Shown piece by piece: positions 26,351 to 35,338 of a DNA stretch of 64,000 bases (its first letter is position 1; each line of letters opens with the position of its first letter). Under the pieces are notes generated by a model that was not told the origin of the DNA, ran no database searches, and saw only the letters and a list, made by a program, of their open reading frames with translations. A program made the position numbers and the translations under genes. Source of the stretch: Lysobacteraceae bacterium NML95-0200 (GTDB lineage Bacteria; Pseudomonadota; Gammaproteobacteria; Xanthomonadales; Xanthomonadaceae); contig NWQQ01000021.1 in the NCBI GenBank assembly GCA_002798255.1, forward strand, positions 247,422 to 311,421, read 5' to 3'.

Positions 26351-28029
26351 TCATCGCCTCCGGCGCGCCGGCGTTGATGCTCCAGCCAGAATTTTTGTCG
26401 CAGCCAATCACCGGGGGTATCAGGCACGCGCCGCAGCCAGGCATCCACTGCCTGCTGCTGCTCGCGCTGCGCTGCCTGCACTGCACTCTCCCGGGCATTT
26501 TCAGCGGCCTTTCCAGGCGCATCAGCCTCTGCCAATGCCTTGTCCATCGCCTGTTGCTGCGCCTGCCGGGCATCCTCGGCTGCCTGCCGCTGCCCTGCAT
26601 CCTTTTCTGCGTCTTGCGCCGGATTTTGCGCATCCGGCTGCGGGCTGCCCTGTGTTTGCCCCGGATGTGCCGACTCATCAGCGGCTTGCGGATGTGGTGG
26701 TTCACCGCCTGCTGATGAAGATTGCTGCTGTTGCTGCTGTTGCAGCAGGCGCTCAACGGCTGCCCGGTTGGCGCGGGCATCGTTCATTTGCGGGTTTTCT
26801 GCCAACGCCTGTCCATAGGCGGCAATCGCCTGCTGGTATTGCCCGCTTCGCGCCAGGGCATTGCCGAGGTTGTAGCGCGCCTGTGCGCCCGGCACACGGG
26901 CATAGGCTTGCGCCGCCTTGTCATAATCGCCCGCGCGATAGGCGGCATCCGCCTCGCGCAAAATCCGGTACTGCTGCTGGTCAGGCCGCAGCCACCAGCT
27001 GCGCTCTGGCATCTGCTGTGTTTGTGCATCTGCGGGGGCGGGCGAGATGCCTGCCAACATCAAGACCAAGGCCAAGCCAAACACAGCACGCTGCCGCAAC
27101 AGCAGCAGGGATAGCAGCATCAGCGGCAGTAGCAGCCAATAGCCCCCGTCTTGCCGAACCACGCCGCTACGCCCGCCTGCGTCCAGCTTGCCCGGATGGC
27201 TGCTGTCAAGCAAACCCAGTGCCTGCAAATCACCGGCGTCATGACGCAACGGCAGCATGTCACCCCCGCCTGCTGCCGCCAACTGTTTCAGGCTGGCGCT
27301 GTCCATCCGGGTTGTGTGCATGCGACCATCGCTCAGCTGCAGCTCACTGCCTGCTTCGCTGCCAAGACCGATAACCGATACTTTGAAGCCCTGCGCCGCG
27401 GCATCACGAGCCGCATTGATGGCAGGCGCATCCGCGCTGGAAGTGAGCAACAGGATATCGCCCTGCTGTGCACCGCCCTGACGCAACAGTTTCACCGCCA
27501 TCGCAATCGCGCGTGCAGGACGCTGGCCATCCTGCGGCATGATTTGCGGCGAAAGTGATTCGATAAACAAGGCGACATTGGCATGGTCGTCGGTCAGCGG
27601 CGATACCACATGCGCATCATCGGCAAATGCCAGCAAGGCCACCTGCCCGCCACTTCGGTTTTCCAGCAATTGCGCCAACTTCGCGCGCGCCTGTAACAAC
27701 CGTGAGGGCGGCAGGTCTTTGGCAAGCATGCTGCTGGACAAATCCATCGCCACCACCAGCGCCCGGCCATGCTGCCAAAGCGGCTGCTCGCTCTGCCGCC
27801 AACTGGGGCCTGCCAATGCCAGAATCGCCAGCAGCGCCGCCAGCGGCCAAAGCCAGGCACGCTTCAACGCCTGCGCTTTGCCTGCGCTTAAAAGATGCGG
27901 CTGCAAATGTGCATCAATCACGCCATCCCAGGGGTTTTCTGCATACCGTTTGCGTTGCAGCCACCACCACAGCAGCGGCAATGCCAGCAAAGCCCAAAGC
28001 CATTCCGGACGCAAAAACTGCAAACTCAT
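26347..28029 (-). CDS. BatB-BatC fusion: vWA domain plus TPR and Q-rich tail
   Basis: 560 residues. N-terminal spans (about 8-25, 58-76) precede a von Willebrand A domain whose MIDAS begins VAMDLSSSM (Asp96-x-Ser-x-Ser). Two further hydrophobic segments (about 300-330) lead into a periplasmic-side TPR pair (ADAAYRAGDYDKAAQAY, then RYNLGNALARSGQYQQAIAAY). The C-terminal ~130 residues are low complexity, rich in Gln, Ala, Glu. In Bacteroides BatB and BatC are separate; here they are one polypeptide, as in many proteobacteria. Start ATG 28029 overlaps the batA stop. Confidence 0.88.
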   Translation of the reverse strand: MSLQFLRPEWLWALLALPLLWWWLQRKRYAENPWDGVIDAHLQPHLLSAGKAQALKRAWLWPLAALLAILALAGPSWRQSEQPLWQHGRALVVAMDLSSSMLAKDLPPSRLLQARAKLAQLLENRSGGQVALLAFADDAHVVSPLTDDHANVALFIESLSPQIMPQDGQRPARAIAMAVKLLRQGGAQQGDILLLTSSADAPAINAARDAAAQGFKVSVIGLGSEAGSELQLSDGRMHTTRMDSASLKQLAAAGGGDMLPLRHDAGDLQALGLLDSSHPGKLDAGGRSGVVRQDGGYWLLLPLMLLSLLLLRQRAVFGLALVLMLAGISPAPADAQTQQMPERSWWLRPDQQQYRILREADAAYRAGDYDKAAQAYARVPGAQARYNLGNALARSGQYQQAIAAYGQALAENPQMNDARANRAAVERLLQQQQQQQSSSAGGEPPHPQAADESAHPGQTQGSPQPDAQNPAQDAEKDAGQRQAAEDARQAQQQAMDKALAEADAPGKAAENARESAVQAAQREQQQAVDAWLRRVPDTPGDWLRQKFWLEHQRRRAGGDE

Positions 28030-29036
28030 CTGCGCCTCCGCCACTGCCCGGAAAGCCCGGCCAGCACAGCCATCAGCAATGCAGCCAGTAGCCAGCGCCA
28101 GTAATGTTCGATGCGTGGCCGCAATGCCTGTCCTTCACTGCTGTTCGGCTCCAGCCGGTCGATTTCGGCATAGATATCGGCCAAAGAATTGGCATCATCG
28201 GCTCTGAAAAACTGCCCGCCGGTCAATTTGGCCACTTGCCGCAGGCTGGCCTCATCAATACCGGCCTGCATGCCTGGTAGCGGGATGCTGATGCCGAACA
28301 TGGACAGCACATCGCCATCCCCGCCAAAGGCGATGGTATGGATGCGCACGCTTTCAGCCCTGGCAAGTTCTGCTGCCTTGGCCGGGGTCAGCACGCCTGC
28401 GGTATTTTCGCCATCGGTCAGCAAAATCAGCACACGGTGCTCGGCAGGCTGGGCACGCAAGCGTTTGATGGCAAGACCGATAGCATCGCCAATCGCGGTT
28501 TCACGCCCGGCCATGCCGACCATCACATCGCGCAACTGGCTGCGCACGCTTTCCCGGTCGCGGGTCAGTGGGGCGATGGCATAGGCGCGCTGGCCAAATA
28601 CAATCAGCCCCACCCGGTCACTGGCGCGGCGCTCAAGAAAATCATCAAGCACCGCCTTGGCCGCCGTCAGCCGGTCAACGCTGCGCCCGCCAAGGCGCAT
28701 GTCCGGCTGCTCCATGCTGCCGGAAATATCCACCGCCAGCATCAGGTCGCGCCCGGTCTGTGGCGGCGCCTGTATCGGCCCCAGGGTCTGCGGTCTTGCC
28801 GCAGCGATGCACAGCAACAGCCAGGCGATGAATGGCAGCCAGCCCAGTCCCCGTCGCAGCTGCGTCACGCCCGGCACTACCGGCAAAGGTGTCTGGGCTT
28901 GCGGCAAGCGCAGGGCGGGGATGCCTTCGTCCGGCCGGACAGGCCATAACAGGCGCAGCAATAAAGGCAGCGGCATGGCCAGCAGCATCCACGGCCAGGC
29001 GAAATATTCCTGCAAGCCCTGCCCGATGCCATTCAT
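28026..29036 (-). CDS. BatA-like vWA membrane protein
   Basis: 336 residues. Two N-terminal spans (about 12-33, 66-82), then a vWA domain with intact MIDAS LAVDISGSM (Asp103-x-Ser-x-Ser) and LLTDGENTAG, and a C-terminal span near 312-330. It presents a metal-dependent ligand-binding domain to the periplasm. ATG 29036 overlaps the DUF4381 stop (ATGA) and its own stop overlaps the batB start. Confidence 0.9.
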   Translation of the reverse strand: MNGIGQGLQEYFAWPWMLLAMPLPLLLRLLWPVRPDEGIPALRLPQAQTPLPVVPGVTQLRRGLGWLPFIAWLLLCIAAARPQTLGPIQAPPQTGRDLMLAVDISGSMEQPDMRLGGRSVDRLTAAKAVLDDFLERRASDRVGLIVFGQRAYAIAPLTRDRESVRSQLRDVMVGMAGRETAIGDAIGLAIKRLRAQPAEHRVLILLTDGENTAGVLTPAKAAELARAESVRIHTIAFGGDGDVLSMFGISIPLPGMQAGIDEASLRQVAKLTGGQFFRADDANSLADIYAEIDRLEPNSSEGQALRPRIEHYWRWLLAALLMAVLAGLSGQWRRRR

Positions 29037-29485
29037 GGCCGCACCCCCATCCACAGCAGAAAACGCCTGCGCGCAAGCGCCTGCAACACCTGCAATTGCT
29101 GCGCATCCACATCCGCACGGAAGCCGCCTTGCAGCAACAAAGTCGCCACTTCCGCCTTGAACGGCGCATCAATCAGTCCCTGATTCAAAAACGCAAGCCA
29201 GGCCTCGCCTTCCAGCGTGTCGGCAGCCCGGTCATGGCGTCTGGCAGCGCGGCGCAACAGGCCGGAAATCGCCAGTACCCGAGCCGGGTTATCGGCCGCT
29301 TGTGCAAGCGTCTCATCAAACAGCTTCAGCAGCGCCTGCCGATAGCGGCGACGGCGTCTTAGCCACCACCCCAGTACCAAAACCAGCAATATAGCCGCCA
29401 ACGCCAGCCACCACCAGCCAGCTGCGGGCGGCCAGAAAGCAGGGCGCACCGCTTCATGAATATCGCGCAATTGCAGCTCTTGCAT
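29033..29485 (-). CDS. DUF4381 single-span protein of the Bat operon
   Basis: 150 residues. LRDIHEAVRPAFWPPAAGWW then a span (WWLALAAILLVLVLGWWL, about 26-44), a basic RRRRRYRQ stretch and a helical cytoplasmic domain (LEGEAWLAFLNQGL). This is the DUF4381 protein regularly encoded between DUF58 and vWA genes in MoxR operons. The start shares a base with the upstream stop (TGATG). Confidence 0.88.
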   Translation of the reverse strand: MQELQLRDIHEAVRPAFWPPAAGWWWLALAAILLVLVLGWWLRRRRRYRQALLKLFDETLAQAADNPARVLAISGLLRRAARRHDRAADTLEGEAWLAFLNQGLIDAPFKAEVATLLLQGGFRADVDAQQLQVLQALARRRFLLWMGVRP

Positions 29486-30396
29486 CAGCCTGCCCTCCTG
29501 GTGCACAAAGCGCCCAGCCAGTCGGTGCTGTCCGCATCACAAGACAGCGCCATGACATGCACGCCCAAAGGCGCGAGCATGGACTGCGCCGCTTGCAGTG
29601 GTGCCACGAAATGCTGCTGCCAGCGTGTACGCTGCGCCTTTCCTGCCAAATCCAACCACTGCCGTTCACTGCCCTGCCAAAACGGCAGGCTTGTTCTGGG
29701 CGGTGCCTGCTCGAATGGGTCGGTCATCAGCAGCACGATGATTTCCGCGCGATGCGCCAAGGCGGCCCAGCGCGATACCGGCACATCATTCACACTGGCA
29801 GGCTCGGCCACGACCCAAAGCCGCGAGCCAGTACGCAAATTGCGTTGCGCGCGCTCCAGCGCAAAAGCCAAACCCTCATCGTCTTGTGGTGGCGCGGCAT
29901 ACCAGCGGCACAGCGCTTGCAGCACCCGGGAAGCGCCGCGCATCCCCAGTCCCGGGGCAATCGGCGCTTCTTGCCGGCTGCCACGCAAGGCGGCAATACG
30001 GTCGCCATCTTGCAACGCTGCCCAGGCCACCACTGCCGCCACACGTGCGGCTTGAACCGATTTGAAGCGCAAGCGGCTGCCAAAGTACAGTCTGGGCGAG
30101 GTATCGGCCACAATCAGGCTGAGGCGGTCACGGTCGGCCTGAAACAGCTTGGTATGAGCCCGTCCAGTACGTGCGCTGACCCGCCAGTCGATATGACGCG
30201 CATCATCTCCGACGATATATTCGCGCGATTCGGCATACTCCATGCCACGCCCCCGCAATGGCGAGAGCGCCACACCGGAAACCCCATGCCACCCCCGCCT
30301 TGCCTGTGCCCTGCCCTGTACCCGACCACGCAAAGCCAGCAGCGCAGGCAAGCTCGGCGCGGTCGTGTCTTCTGGAATCAGGTCATGGGCGGGCAT
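29485..30396 (-). CDS. DUF58 protein of the MoxR/Bat operon
   Basis: 303 residues, no strong membrane spans. The DUF58 signature is intact: ESREYIVGDDARHIDWRVSA at about 57-76. The C-terminal half folds like a vWA domain without a complete MIDAS. DUF58 proteins nearly always accompany MoxR ATPases. Its stop and the DUF4381 start overlap, and it follows moxR by 11 bases. Confidence 0.9.
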   Translation of the reverse strand: MPAHDLIPEDTTAPSLPALLALRGRVQGRAQARRGWHGVSGVALSPLRGRGMEYAESREYIVGDDARHIDWRVSARTGRAHTKLFQADRDRLSLIVADTSPRLYFGSRLRFKSVQAARVAAVVAWAALQDGDRIAALRGSRQEAPIAPGLGMRGASRVLQALCRWYAAPPQDDEGLAFALERAQRNLRTGSRLWVVAEPASVNDVPVSRWAALAHRAEIIVLLMTDPFEQAPPRTSLPFWQGSERQWLDLAGKAQRTRWQQHFVAPLQAAQSMLAPLGVHVMALSCDADSTDWLGALCTRRAG

Positions 30397-30407
30397 GGGC
30401 AGAACCG

Positions 30408-31424
30408 TTATGGATGCGGCACGCGGGCGATGATTTCATCTACCAGGCGCCCGCCATCCCAGCCTTCGGCACTGGCCTCGAAAGTCGGCAGTACCCGATG
30501 CCCCAAGACATCCGGAGCAACTTCGCGGATATCATCAGGCGTCACATAATCACGCCCGGCAAGCCAGGCACGAGCACGTGCGCATCGCTCCAGCGCAATC
30601 GAGCCACGCGGGCTGGCGCCCCAGGCAATCCTGCGCGCCAGTTGAGCGTCATAGCGCCCGGCATCGCGGCTGGACAATACGATTTCCAGCAAATATTGCT
30701 CCAGCGCCGGCGCCATATGCAGCTGCAAAACCGCCTGCCGCGCCGCCTGTATTTCTGCCAGCGTGACAGGCTCTGCCTGCATCACATCCGGCGCGCTCAT
30801 GCCCAGCGCACGCTCGCGCTCCAGACGCAGGATTTGCGCTTCACTGGCGGCATCCGGATAGCCAATCCGTACATACATCAAAAAACGGTCAAGCTGCGCT
30901 TCGGGCAGCGGGAAAGTGCCTTCCTGCTCAATCGGGTTCTGTGTTGCCATCACCAAAAACAGCGGAGGCAACGGGTAGGTCTTGCCGCCCACCGTCACCT
31001 GGCGCTCGGCCATCGCCTCCAGCAAGGCCGACTGCACCTTGGCCGGCGCGCGGTTGATTTCATCGGCCAGAAGCAAGGCATGAAACAACGGGCCTGGCTG
31101 GAATTGGAAACGGCTCTCCTGTGCCCGCCACACTTCACTGCCCGTCAGGTCTGCAGGCAGCAAGTCCGGTGTGAATTGCACGCGGGCAAATTCGGCCTCA
31201 ATCCGCGATGACAGGGCACGGATTGCCATGGTCTTGGCAAGACCGGGCGCCCCTTCTACCAGCAAATGCCCATCGGCCAAAAGCGCAATCAACAGCCTCT
31301 CAATCAAGCGTGACTGACCAACGATTTCCTGCTCCAGCGATTGCTGCAAGGCACGGAAACGCTCGTGCAATGCCTGGTTATTGGCAGGAAGTGCAGGGAG
31401 TTTGGCAGGGATGGCATCCATCAT
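30408..31424 (-). CDS. MoxR-type AAA+ ATPase
   Basis: 338 residues from ATG 31424. Walker A GAPGLAKT (58-65), Walker B LLLADEINRAPAK, sensor-1 VMATQNPIEQEG and arginine-finger region DRFLMYV are all present. MoxR ATPases act as chaperones for vWA-containing partners, here BatA and BatB encoded downstream. A TTG at 31442 is in frame, and a second ATG immediately follows at 31421; no strong ribosome site distinguishes them. Confidence 0.93.
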   Translation of the reverse strand: MMDAIPAKLPALPANNQALHERFRALQQSLEQEIVGQSRLIERLLIALLADGHLLVEGAPGLAKTMAIRALSSRIEAEFARVQFTPDLLPADLTGSEVWRAQESRFQFQPGPLFHALLLADEINRAPAKVQSALLEAMAERQVTVGGKTYPLPPLFLVMATQNPIEQEGTFPLPEAQLDRFLMYVRIGYPDAASEAQILRLERERALGMSAPDVMQAEPVTLAEIQAARQAVLQLHMAPALEQYLLEIVLSSRDAGRYDAQLARRIAWGASPRGSIALERCARARAWLAGRDYVTPDDIREVAPDVLGHRVLPTFEASAEGWDGGRLVDEIIARVPHP

Positions 31425-31494
31425 GCTTTTATCTATCGGCAAGGAGGCAGGAACCTAATTTGACCACTTTTTGCATAAACGGTTCACTTGCGCA

Positions 31495-31523
31495 AAGAAA
31501 ACGGGACCCGAAGGTCCCGTTTT
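31495..31523 (-). terminator. Intrinsic terminator of the pil operon
   Basis: Eleven-base arms (31498-31508 and 31513-31523) around a tetraloop that reads TTCG on the minus strand. T-rich sequence follows on that strand (ttttcttt). It lies 18 bases after the pilQ stop. Confidence 0.85.
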
Positions 31524-31540
31524 GCAAGGCATCACACAGC

Positions 31541-33403
31541 TCAGTGCATGCGCTGCTGAACACGCAGAATTTTCGGCGTCATGAAAATCAGCAGCTCAAC
31601 TTTTTCGTTGCTTCGGTTCTTATTCTTGAACAGATTGCCCAACACCGGGATATCCCCCAGCAATGGCACCTTGGAAACCGAATCGGCATCGGTAAATTCA
31701 TACACGCCCCCCACCACTACGGTCTGGCCATTTTCGATCAAAGCCGCCGTATTGATTTCGCGCTTGGCGATGGTCGGAATACGGCCAATCGAGGACTCAA
31801 ACCAACTATCAACCTCGTTCTTGGTCACATTCACACTCAGGAACACGCGATCATCATGGGTGATGGTCGGCGTGACCTTCAGCTCCAGCAATACATCCTT
31901 GAAGGCCACCGTCGGCTGCACCATGCCCCCGGTCGAGGCCGTGATGGTGACATAGCCCACTTCCTTGCCCTGACGAATCACCGCTTCACGCTGGTTGGTC
32001 GTCAGGATACGCGGATTGGATAGCACCTCGCCGCGCTTATTCTGCTGCATGGCCGAAAGCTCCATATCCAGCGAGAAATTGGCACCCAGCAGCGTATAGG
32101 CCAAGCCAGCAGCCGTGCCTGAAGCCGGACTGGCAGGCAAATTGAAGTTCAGACCGCCTGGAACATTGGTCACGCCATTATTGATGATGTTCTGATTGTT
32201 CTCCAGCGAGCCGCTCAAGGCGCCCCGGTTATTGCCGTTACGACGACCCGATACGCCAAAGCGTGCTCCCAAATCACGGACAAAAGACTCGGTTGCAAGA
32301 ACAATGCGCGACTCAATCACCACCTGATCCACCGGACGGTCAATCTCGTTGATGAGCCTGCGCATTTCCTCGATTTTTTTCGGAATATCGCTGATCATCA
32401 AGGTATTGGTGCGCTCATCCGCCACCAGGCGGCCACGTGGCGAGAGAAAGCCACTATCCATATTGGGCTGTCCCTGATTTTGCTGATTTCCGCCACCCAG
32501 ACCCTTGGCCTCGGTCAGCGCCTTGAAAATCGCCTCGGCACTGTGATAGTTGATACGGATATATTCGGTCACCAAATCCTGGCGGTTTTCCAGAGCAATC
32601 CGGGCATCTTCCTTGTCCTGCTCGAACTTGGCGATTTCCGCCTGCGGTGCCACCCAAATCACATTGTCCTGCCGGCGTTTGTCCAGACCTTTGGACTGCA
32701 AAATCAAGTCCAGCGCCTGATCCCAGGGCACATCCACCAGACGGATGGTGACATTGCCGGTTACGGTATCGGCCACCACGATATTGAGGTTGGACTCTTC
32801 TGCAATCAGCTGCAGCACAGGACGCACCGGGATATCCTGGAAGTTATAGTTGATCTTGCTGCCACGATAAACAGGCTCGGCGTTGGCCTTAGCTGTGGCA
32901 GAGATACCCGAAGACACGGCTCCCTGGGCAACTTCAGCGGCCTTGGGGGTGATTTCGACGATGTATTCGCGGCCACGCTGATAGGCCATCGAATCGAATG
33001 CCCCCTGGGCTGCCAACACAATCTGCTGGCCACTTGCGTCAATACTGCGCACCGGCGTTGCAAAATCGGCGACATTCAACACTTTGGCCAAGGCTTGCGG
33101 CAATTGTGCACGCCCCAAGTCCACGACTACACGCCCTTCCTGGGTACGCAGGTCAGGCGCAGCACCTTCGCCACTGAAACTCACCACCAGACGACCCGCA
33201 CCATTATCGCCACGACGGAAGTCGATATTAGCTACGCTGGGCGCGGTGATGGCAGCCGAGGTCTGCGCAGCGCCCAGCTGCTGGCTATCTGCAGCCGGTG
33301 TTGCAGCATAAGCTGAGGCGGCCAGAATGCCGCAAACAAGGCCGGTGAGCACCGTCCGGCCAGGACGAAAGATACGATTGGACGGCATGATCAACCCCTT
33401 CAT
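31541..33403 (-). CDS. pilQ: Type IV pilus secretin PilQ
   Basis: 620 residues. A signal peptide (about 1-34, ending ASAYA), one AMIN domain (about 50-140), the STN/N0 segment (NYNFQDIPVRPVLQLIAEES), an N1 domain with a Gly/Asn/Gln-rich insert, and the secretin core (LLELKVTPTITHDD, then ENGQTVVVGGVYE, ending VPLLGDIPVLGNLFK). It forms the outer-membrane pore for the pilus. Many PilQ proteins carry two AMIN domains; only one is evident. ATG 33403 overlaps the pilP stop (TAATG). Confidence 0.96.
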   Translation of the reverse strand: MKGLIMPSNRIFRPGRTVLTGLVCGILAASAYAATPAADSQQLGAAQTSAAITAPSVANIDFRRGDNGAGRLVVSFSGEGAAPDLRTQEGRVVVDLGRAQLPQALAKVLNVADFATPVRSIDASGQQIVLAAQGAFDSMAYQRGREYIVEITPKAAEVAQGAVSSGISATAKANAEPVYRGSKINYNFQDIPVRPVLQLIAEESNLNIVVADTVTGNVTIRLVDVPWDQALDLILQSKGLDKRRQDNVIWVAPQAEIAKFEQDKEDARIALENRQDLVTEYIRINYHSAEAIFKALTEAKGLGGGNQQNQGQPNMDSGFLSPRGRLVADERTNTLMISDIPKKIEEMRRLINEIDRPVDQVVIESRIVLATESFVRDLGARFGVSGRRNGNNRGALSGSLENNQNIINNGVTNVPGGLNFNLPASPASGTAAGLAYTLLGANFSLDMELSAMQQNKRGEVLSNPRILTTNQREAVIRQGKEVGYVTITASTGGMVQPTVAFKDVLLELKVTPTITHDDRVFLSVNVTKNEVDSWFESSIGRIPTIAKREINTAALIENGQTVVVGGVYEFTDADSVSKVPLLGDIPVLGNLFKNKNRSNEKVELLIFMTPKILRVQQRMH

Positions 33404-33942
33404 TATTGATTCTCCAGCATAATCGTGGCCGGACGCTCCAGCCATCCGCCAATACCATCAGGTACCAGCTCGATCAGTTCGATTCGATCTTCATAAACCG
33501 CGACAACGCGGCCATCGCTTTGCCCCAGATAATTCCCCGGAGTCACTTTGTAAGCCACTTTGTCCGGCGCCATAACCAGACCCACAATGCCACGCCCTTT
33601 GCCCAAGGTGCCTACCATGTCCAGCGAGTCCAGCGGGAAAGCCTCCAGCGGCTGACGGCGCCGGCTGGAATTTGGCCGGGAGCTTGCAGCTGTTTGCGCA
33701 ACGGCATTGAGATCGAAAGGATCACGGATACCCGTACCATCGAACTGGAAACTTTCAAATGGCTTGATAACCGGAATCGGCTCCAGGGGCGGCGCAGGTT
33801 TGGCGCGGACTTGTGCGACCCACTCCCTGAGATTGGGCGCATCTCCTGGTTCACTGGTAATACCACGGCTACAGCCTGCAGCCGTTAATACCAATGCCCC
33901 CAATATCAGTCCTTTATGCAAAGACAATACCGAAAGATTCAT
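33403..33942 (-). CDS. pilP: Pilus assembly lipoprotein PilP
   Basis: 179 residues. Lipobox in LVLTAAGC (Cys at about 24), a disordered Pro-rich linker, and the PilP HR domain (GIRDPFDLN, LDMVGTL, VTPGNYLGQSDGRV, IELIELVPDG). PilP links the PilN/PilO inner-membrane platform to PilQ. Stop and start overlap neighbours on both sides. Confidence 0.95.
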   Translation of the reverse strand: MNLSVLSLHKGLILGALVLTAAGCSRGITSEPGDAPNLREWVAQVRAKPAPPLEPIPVIKPFESFQFDGTGIRDPFDLNAVAQTAASSRPNSSRRRQPLEAFPLDSLDMVGTLGKGRGIVGLVMAPDKVAYKVTPGNYLGQSDGRVVAVYEDRIELIELVPDGIGGWLERPATIMLENQ

Positions 33943-34580
33943 TGACCACCCCCCTGACTCTGTTGCGCTGCATCCAGTGCCTTCTTGTCTTCCGGGTCAT
34001 TTTCATCCAGATAGCGATAGGTTTTGATCGTCCCTTCCATCACCAGTGCACCGCTCTTCTCACGCGGCGTAAGCGTAATATTGTGCATGGTCATGATCAC
34101 TACGCGCGGCAGCGAAGCCACGCCACTCATGAAGGCACCAAACTGGTGGTAGTTACCCACCATCCTCAGCTGGATCGGTTTCTCGGCATAAAATTCGCGC
34201 GCGATTTCTTCCTGTGGCCGGAATACTTCATTGCGAATCCCCGAAGCCAGAGCCGTCTGCGAAATATCGGTAATGATGTCCGGCATTTCCGTCTTGGAGG
34301 GCAACTGGCGCAGCATCTGTTGCAGCTCCTGCTCCATCTGCAGCAATTGCTGCTTGAGTGCCTCCAGATTGGCAGCCTGCCCTTGCTTGGTTTCAAAGGT
34401 TTGCCGCAAAGTCGTTTCCTGAGACTCCAGCCCCCGCAATTCCTCTTTCTTGCCACTCAGCACAAATAGCCAGGCCAGGAGCACAATCAAGGCGGCAGTG
34501 AGGACGCAGAACAGCAGCTGCATATTGCGCGGCCAGCTACCGATATTGTTCAAATCAAGATTTTGTTTTCTCTTGCTCAT
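33939..34580 (-). CDS. pilO: Type IV pilus inner-membrane component PilO
   Basis: 213 residues: a short cytoplasmic part (LNNIGSWPRNMQLLFCVL), one span (about 22-42), a coiled coil (about 45-95) and a ferredoxin-like periplasmic domain (IQLRMVGNYHQFGAFMSGVA). It dimerises with PilN. Its start overlaps pilN by four bases. Confidence 0.95.
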   Translation of the reverse strand: MSKRKQNLDLNNIGSWPRNMQLLFCVLTAALIVLLAWLFVLSGKKEELRGLESQETTLRQTFETKQGQAANLEALKQQLLQMEQELQQMLRQLPSKTEMPDIITDISQTALASGIRNEVFRPQEEIAREFYAEKPIQLRMVGNYHQFGAFMSGVASLPRVVIMTMHNITLTPREKSGALVMEGTIKTYRYLDENDPEDKKALDAAQQSQGGGQ

Positions 34581-35338
34581 TGTGCATCCCCTTCCACCGC
34601 TTGCCGTGCAGCAGCTGCCTGTTGCGCCGCATCGTCCGATGCGGGTGTTGCCGCTGCCTCGGCAGCAGGCGCCAGCGGCGCAATGACTTGCTGATCTTCA
34701 GCCTTTACCGGCACCGGGTCAGGTGTCGGTATCGCATTGGGATCACGGGGCTCCTCAGGATTCCCCAGGGTCACCCGCATGGTGAACATATACGGCAGTA
34801 CAGAAGCCGCATTGCCTGCAGAGGCCCCCGCAGCAGCGCCCTGTCCCTGGGGCTGGCTGACTTCAATCACGCTGACATCAGGATTCTTCATCCATCCTGA
34901 ATTCTCCAGATTGCGCATATAGGTCGCCACACGGGTATTGGACTGGGCGCGCCCTTCCAGCGTTAGCGACTCACCATCTTGCTTCAGGCCGGTCAATACC
35001 AGGCCATCAGGCACGGTGCGCATCAAGGAGTCGAACAGATGCACCATCTGGAAACGATTGGCCTGCAGTTCCTCAATCACCTGCTTGCGATTAAGCAATG
35101 ACTCACGCTTTTGCTGCAAGGTTTCGATTTCCTTGATTTCCTGCTCAACTTTCTGGATCTCCTGCTCAAGGAAAGCATTACGGTTTTGCTGCCCGGAAAT
35201 CTGGCCGTTGAACCACATCCAGCCAAGTCCCGAAAGCAAGACACCAACCACTGCTGCGCCGCCCAGCATTGCATAGAACTCTTGCTGGCGCTGCTTGCGG
35301 CGCTCTTCGCGCCAAGGAAGTAGATTGATCTTGACCAT
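34577..35338 (-). CDS. pilN: Type IV pilus inner-membrane component PilN
   Basis: 253 residues. The N-terminus KINLLPWREERRKQRQQEF is the conserved PilM-binding tail, followed by one span (about 23-42), a coiled coil and a ferredoxin-like domain (GLVLTGLKQDGESLTLEGRA). The last 60 residues are an Ala/Pro-rich extension, longer than usual. Start at 35338 shares a base with the pilM stop (TGATG). Confidence 0.95.
   Translation of the reverse strand: MVKINLLPWREERRKQRQQEFYAMLGGAAVVGVLLSGLGWMWFNGQISGQQNRNAFLEQEIQKVEQEIKEIETLQQKRESLLNRKQVIEELQANRFQMVHLFDSLMRTVPDGLVLTGLKQDGESLTLEGRAQSNTRVATYMRNLENSGWMKNPDVSVIEVSQPQGQGAAAGASAGNAASVLPYMFTMRVTLGNPEEPRDPNAIPTPDPVPVKAEDQQVIAPLAPAAEAAATPASDDAAQQAAAARQAVEGDAQ

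Noticed and set aside
24707..31424. MoxR-vWA-DUF58 genes as a novel conflict system
   Set aside because: Gene content and order (MoxR, DUF58, DUF4381, BatA, BatB/C, BatD) match the ordinary Bat operon found widely in proteobacteria.
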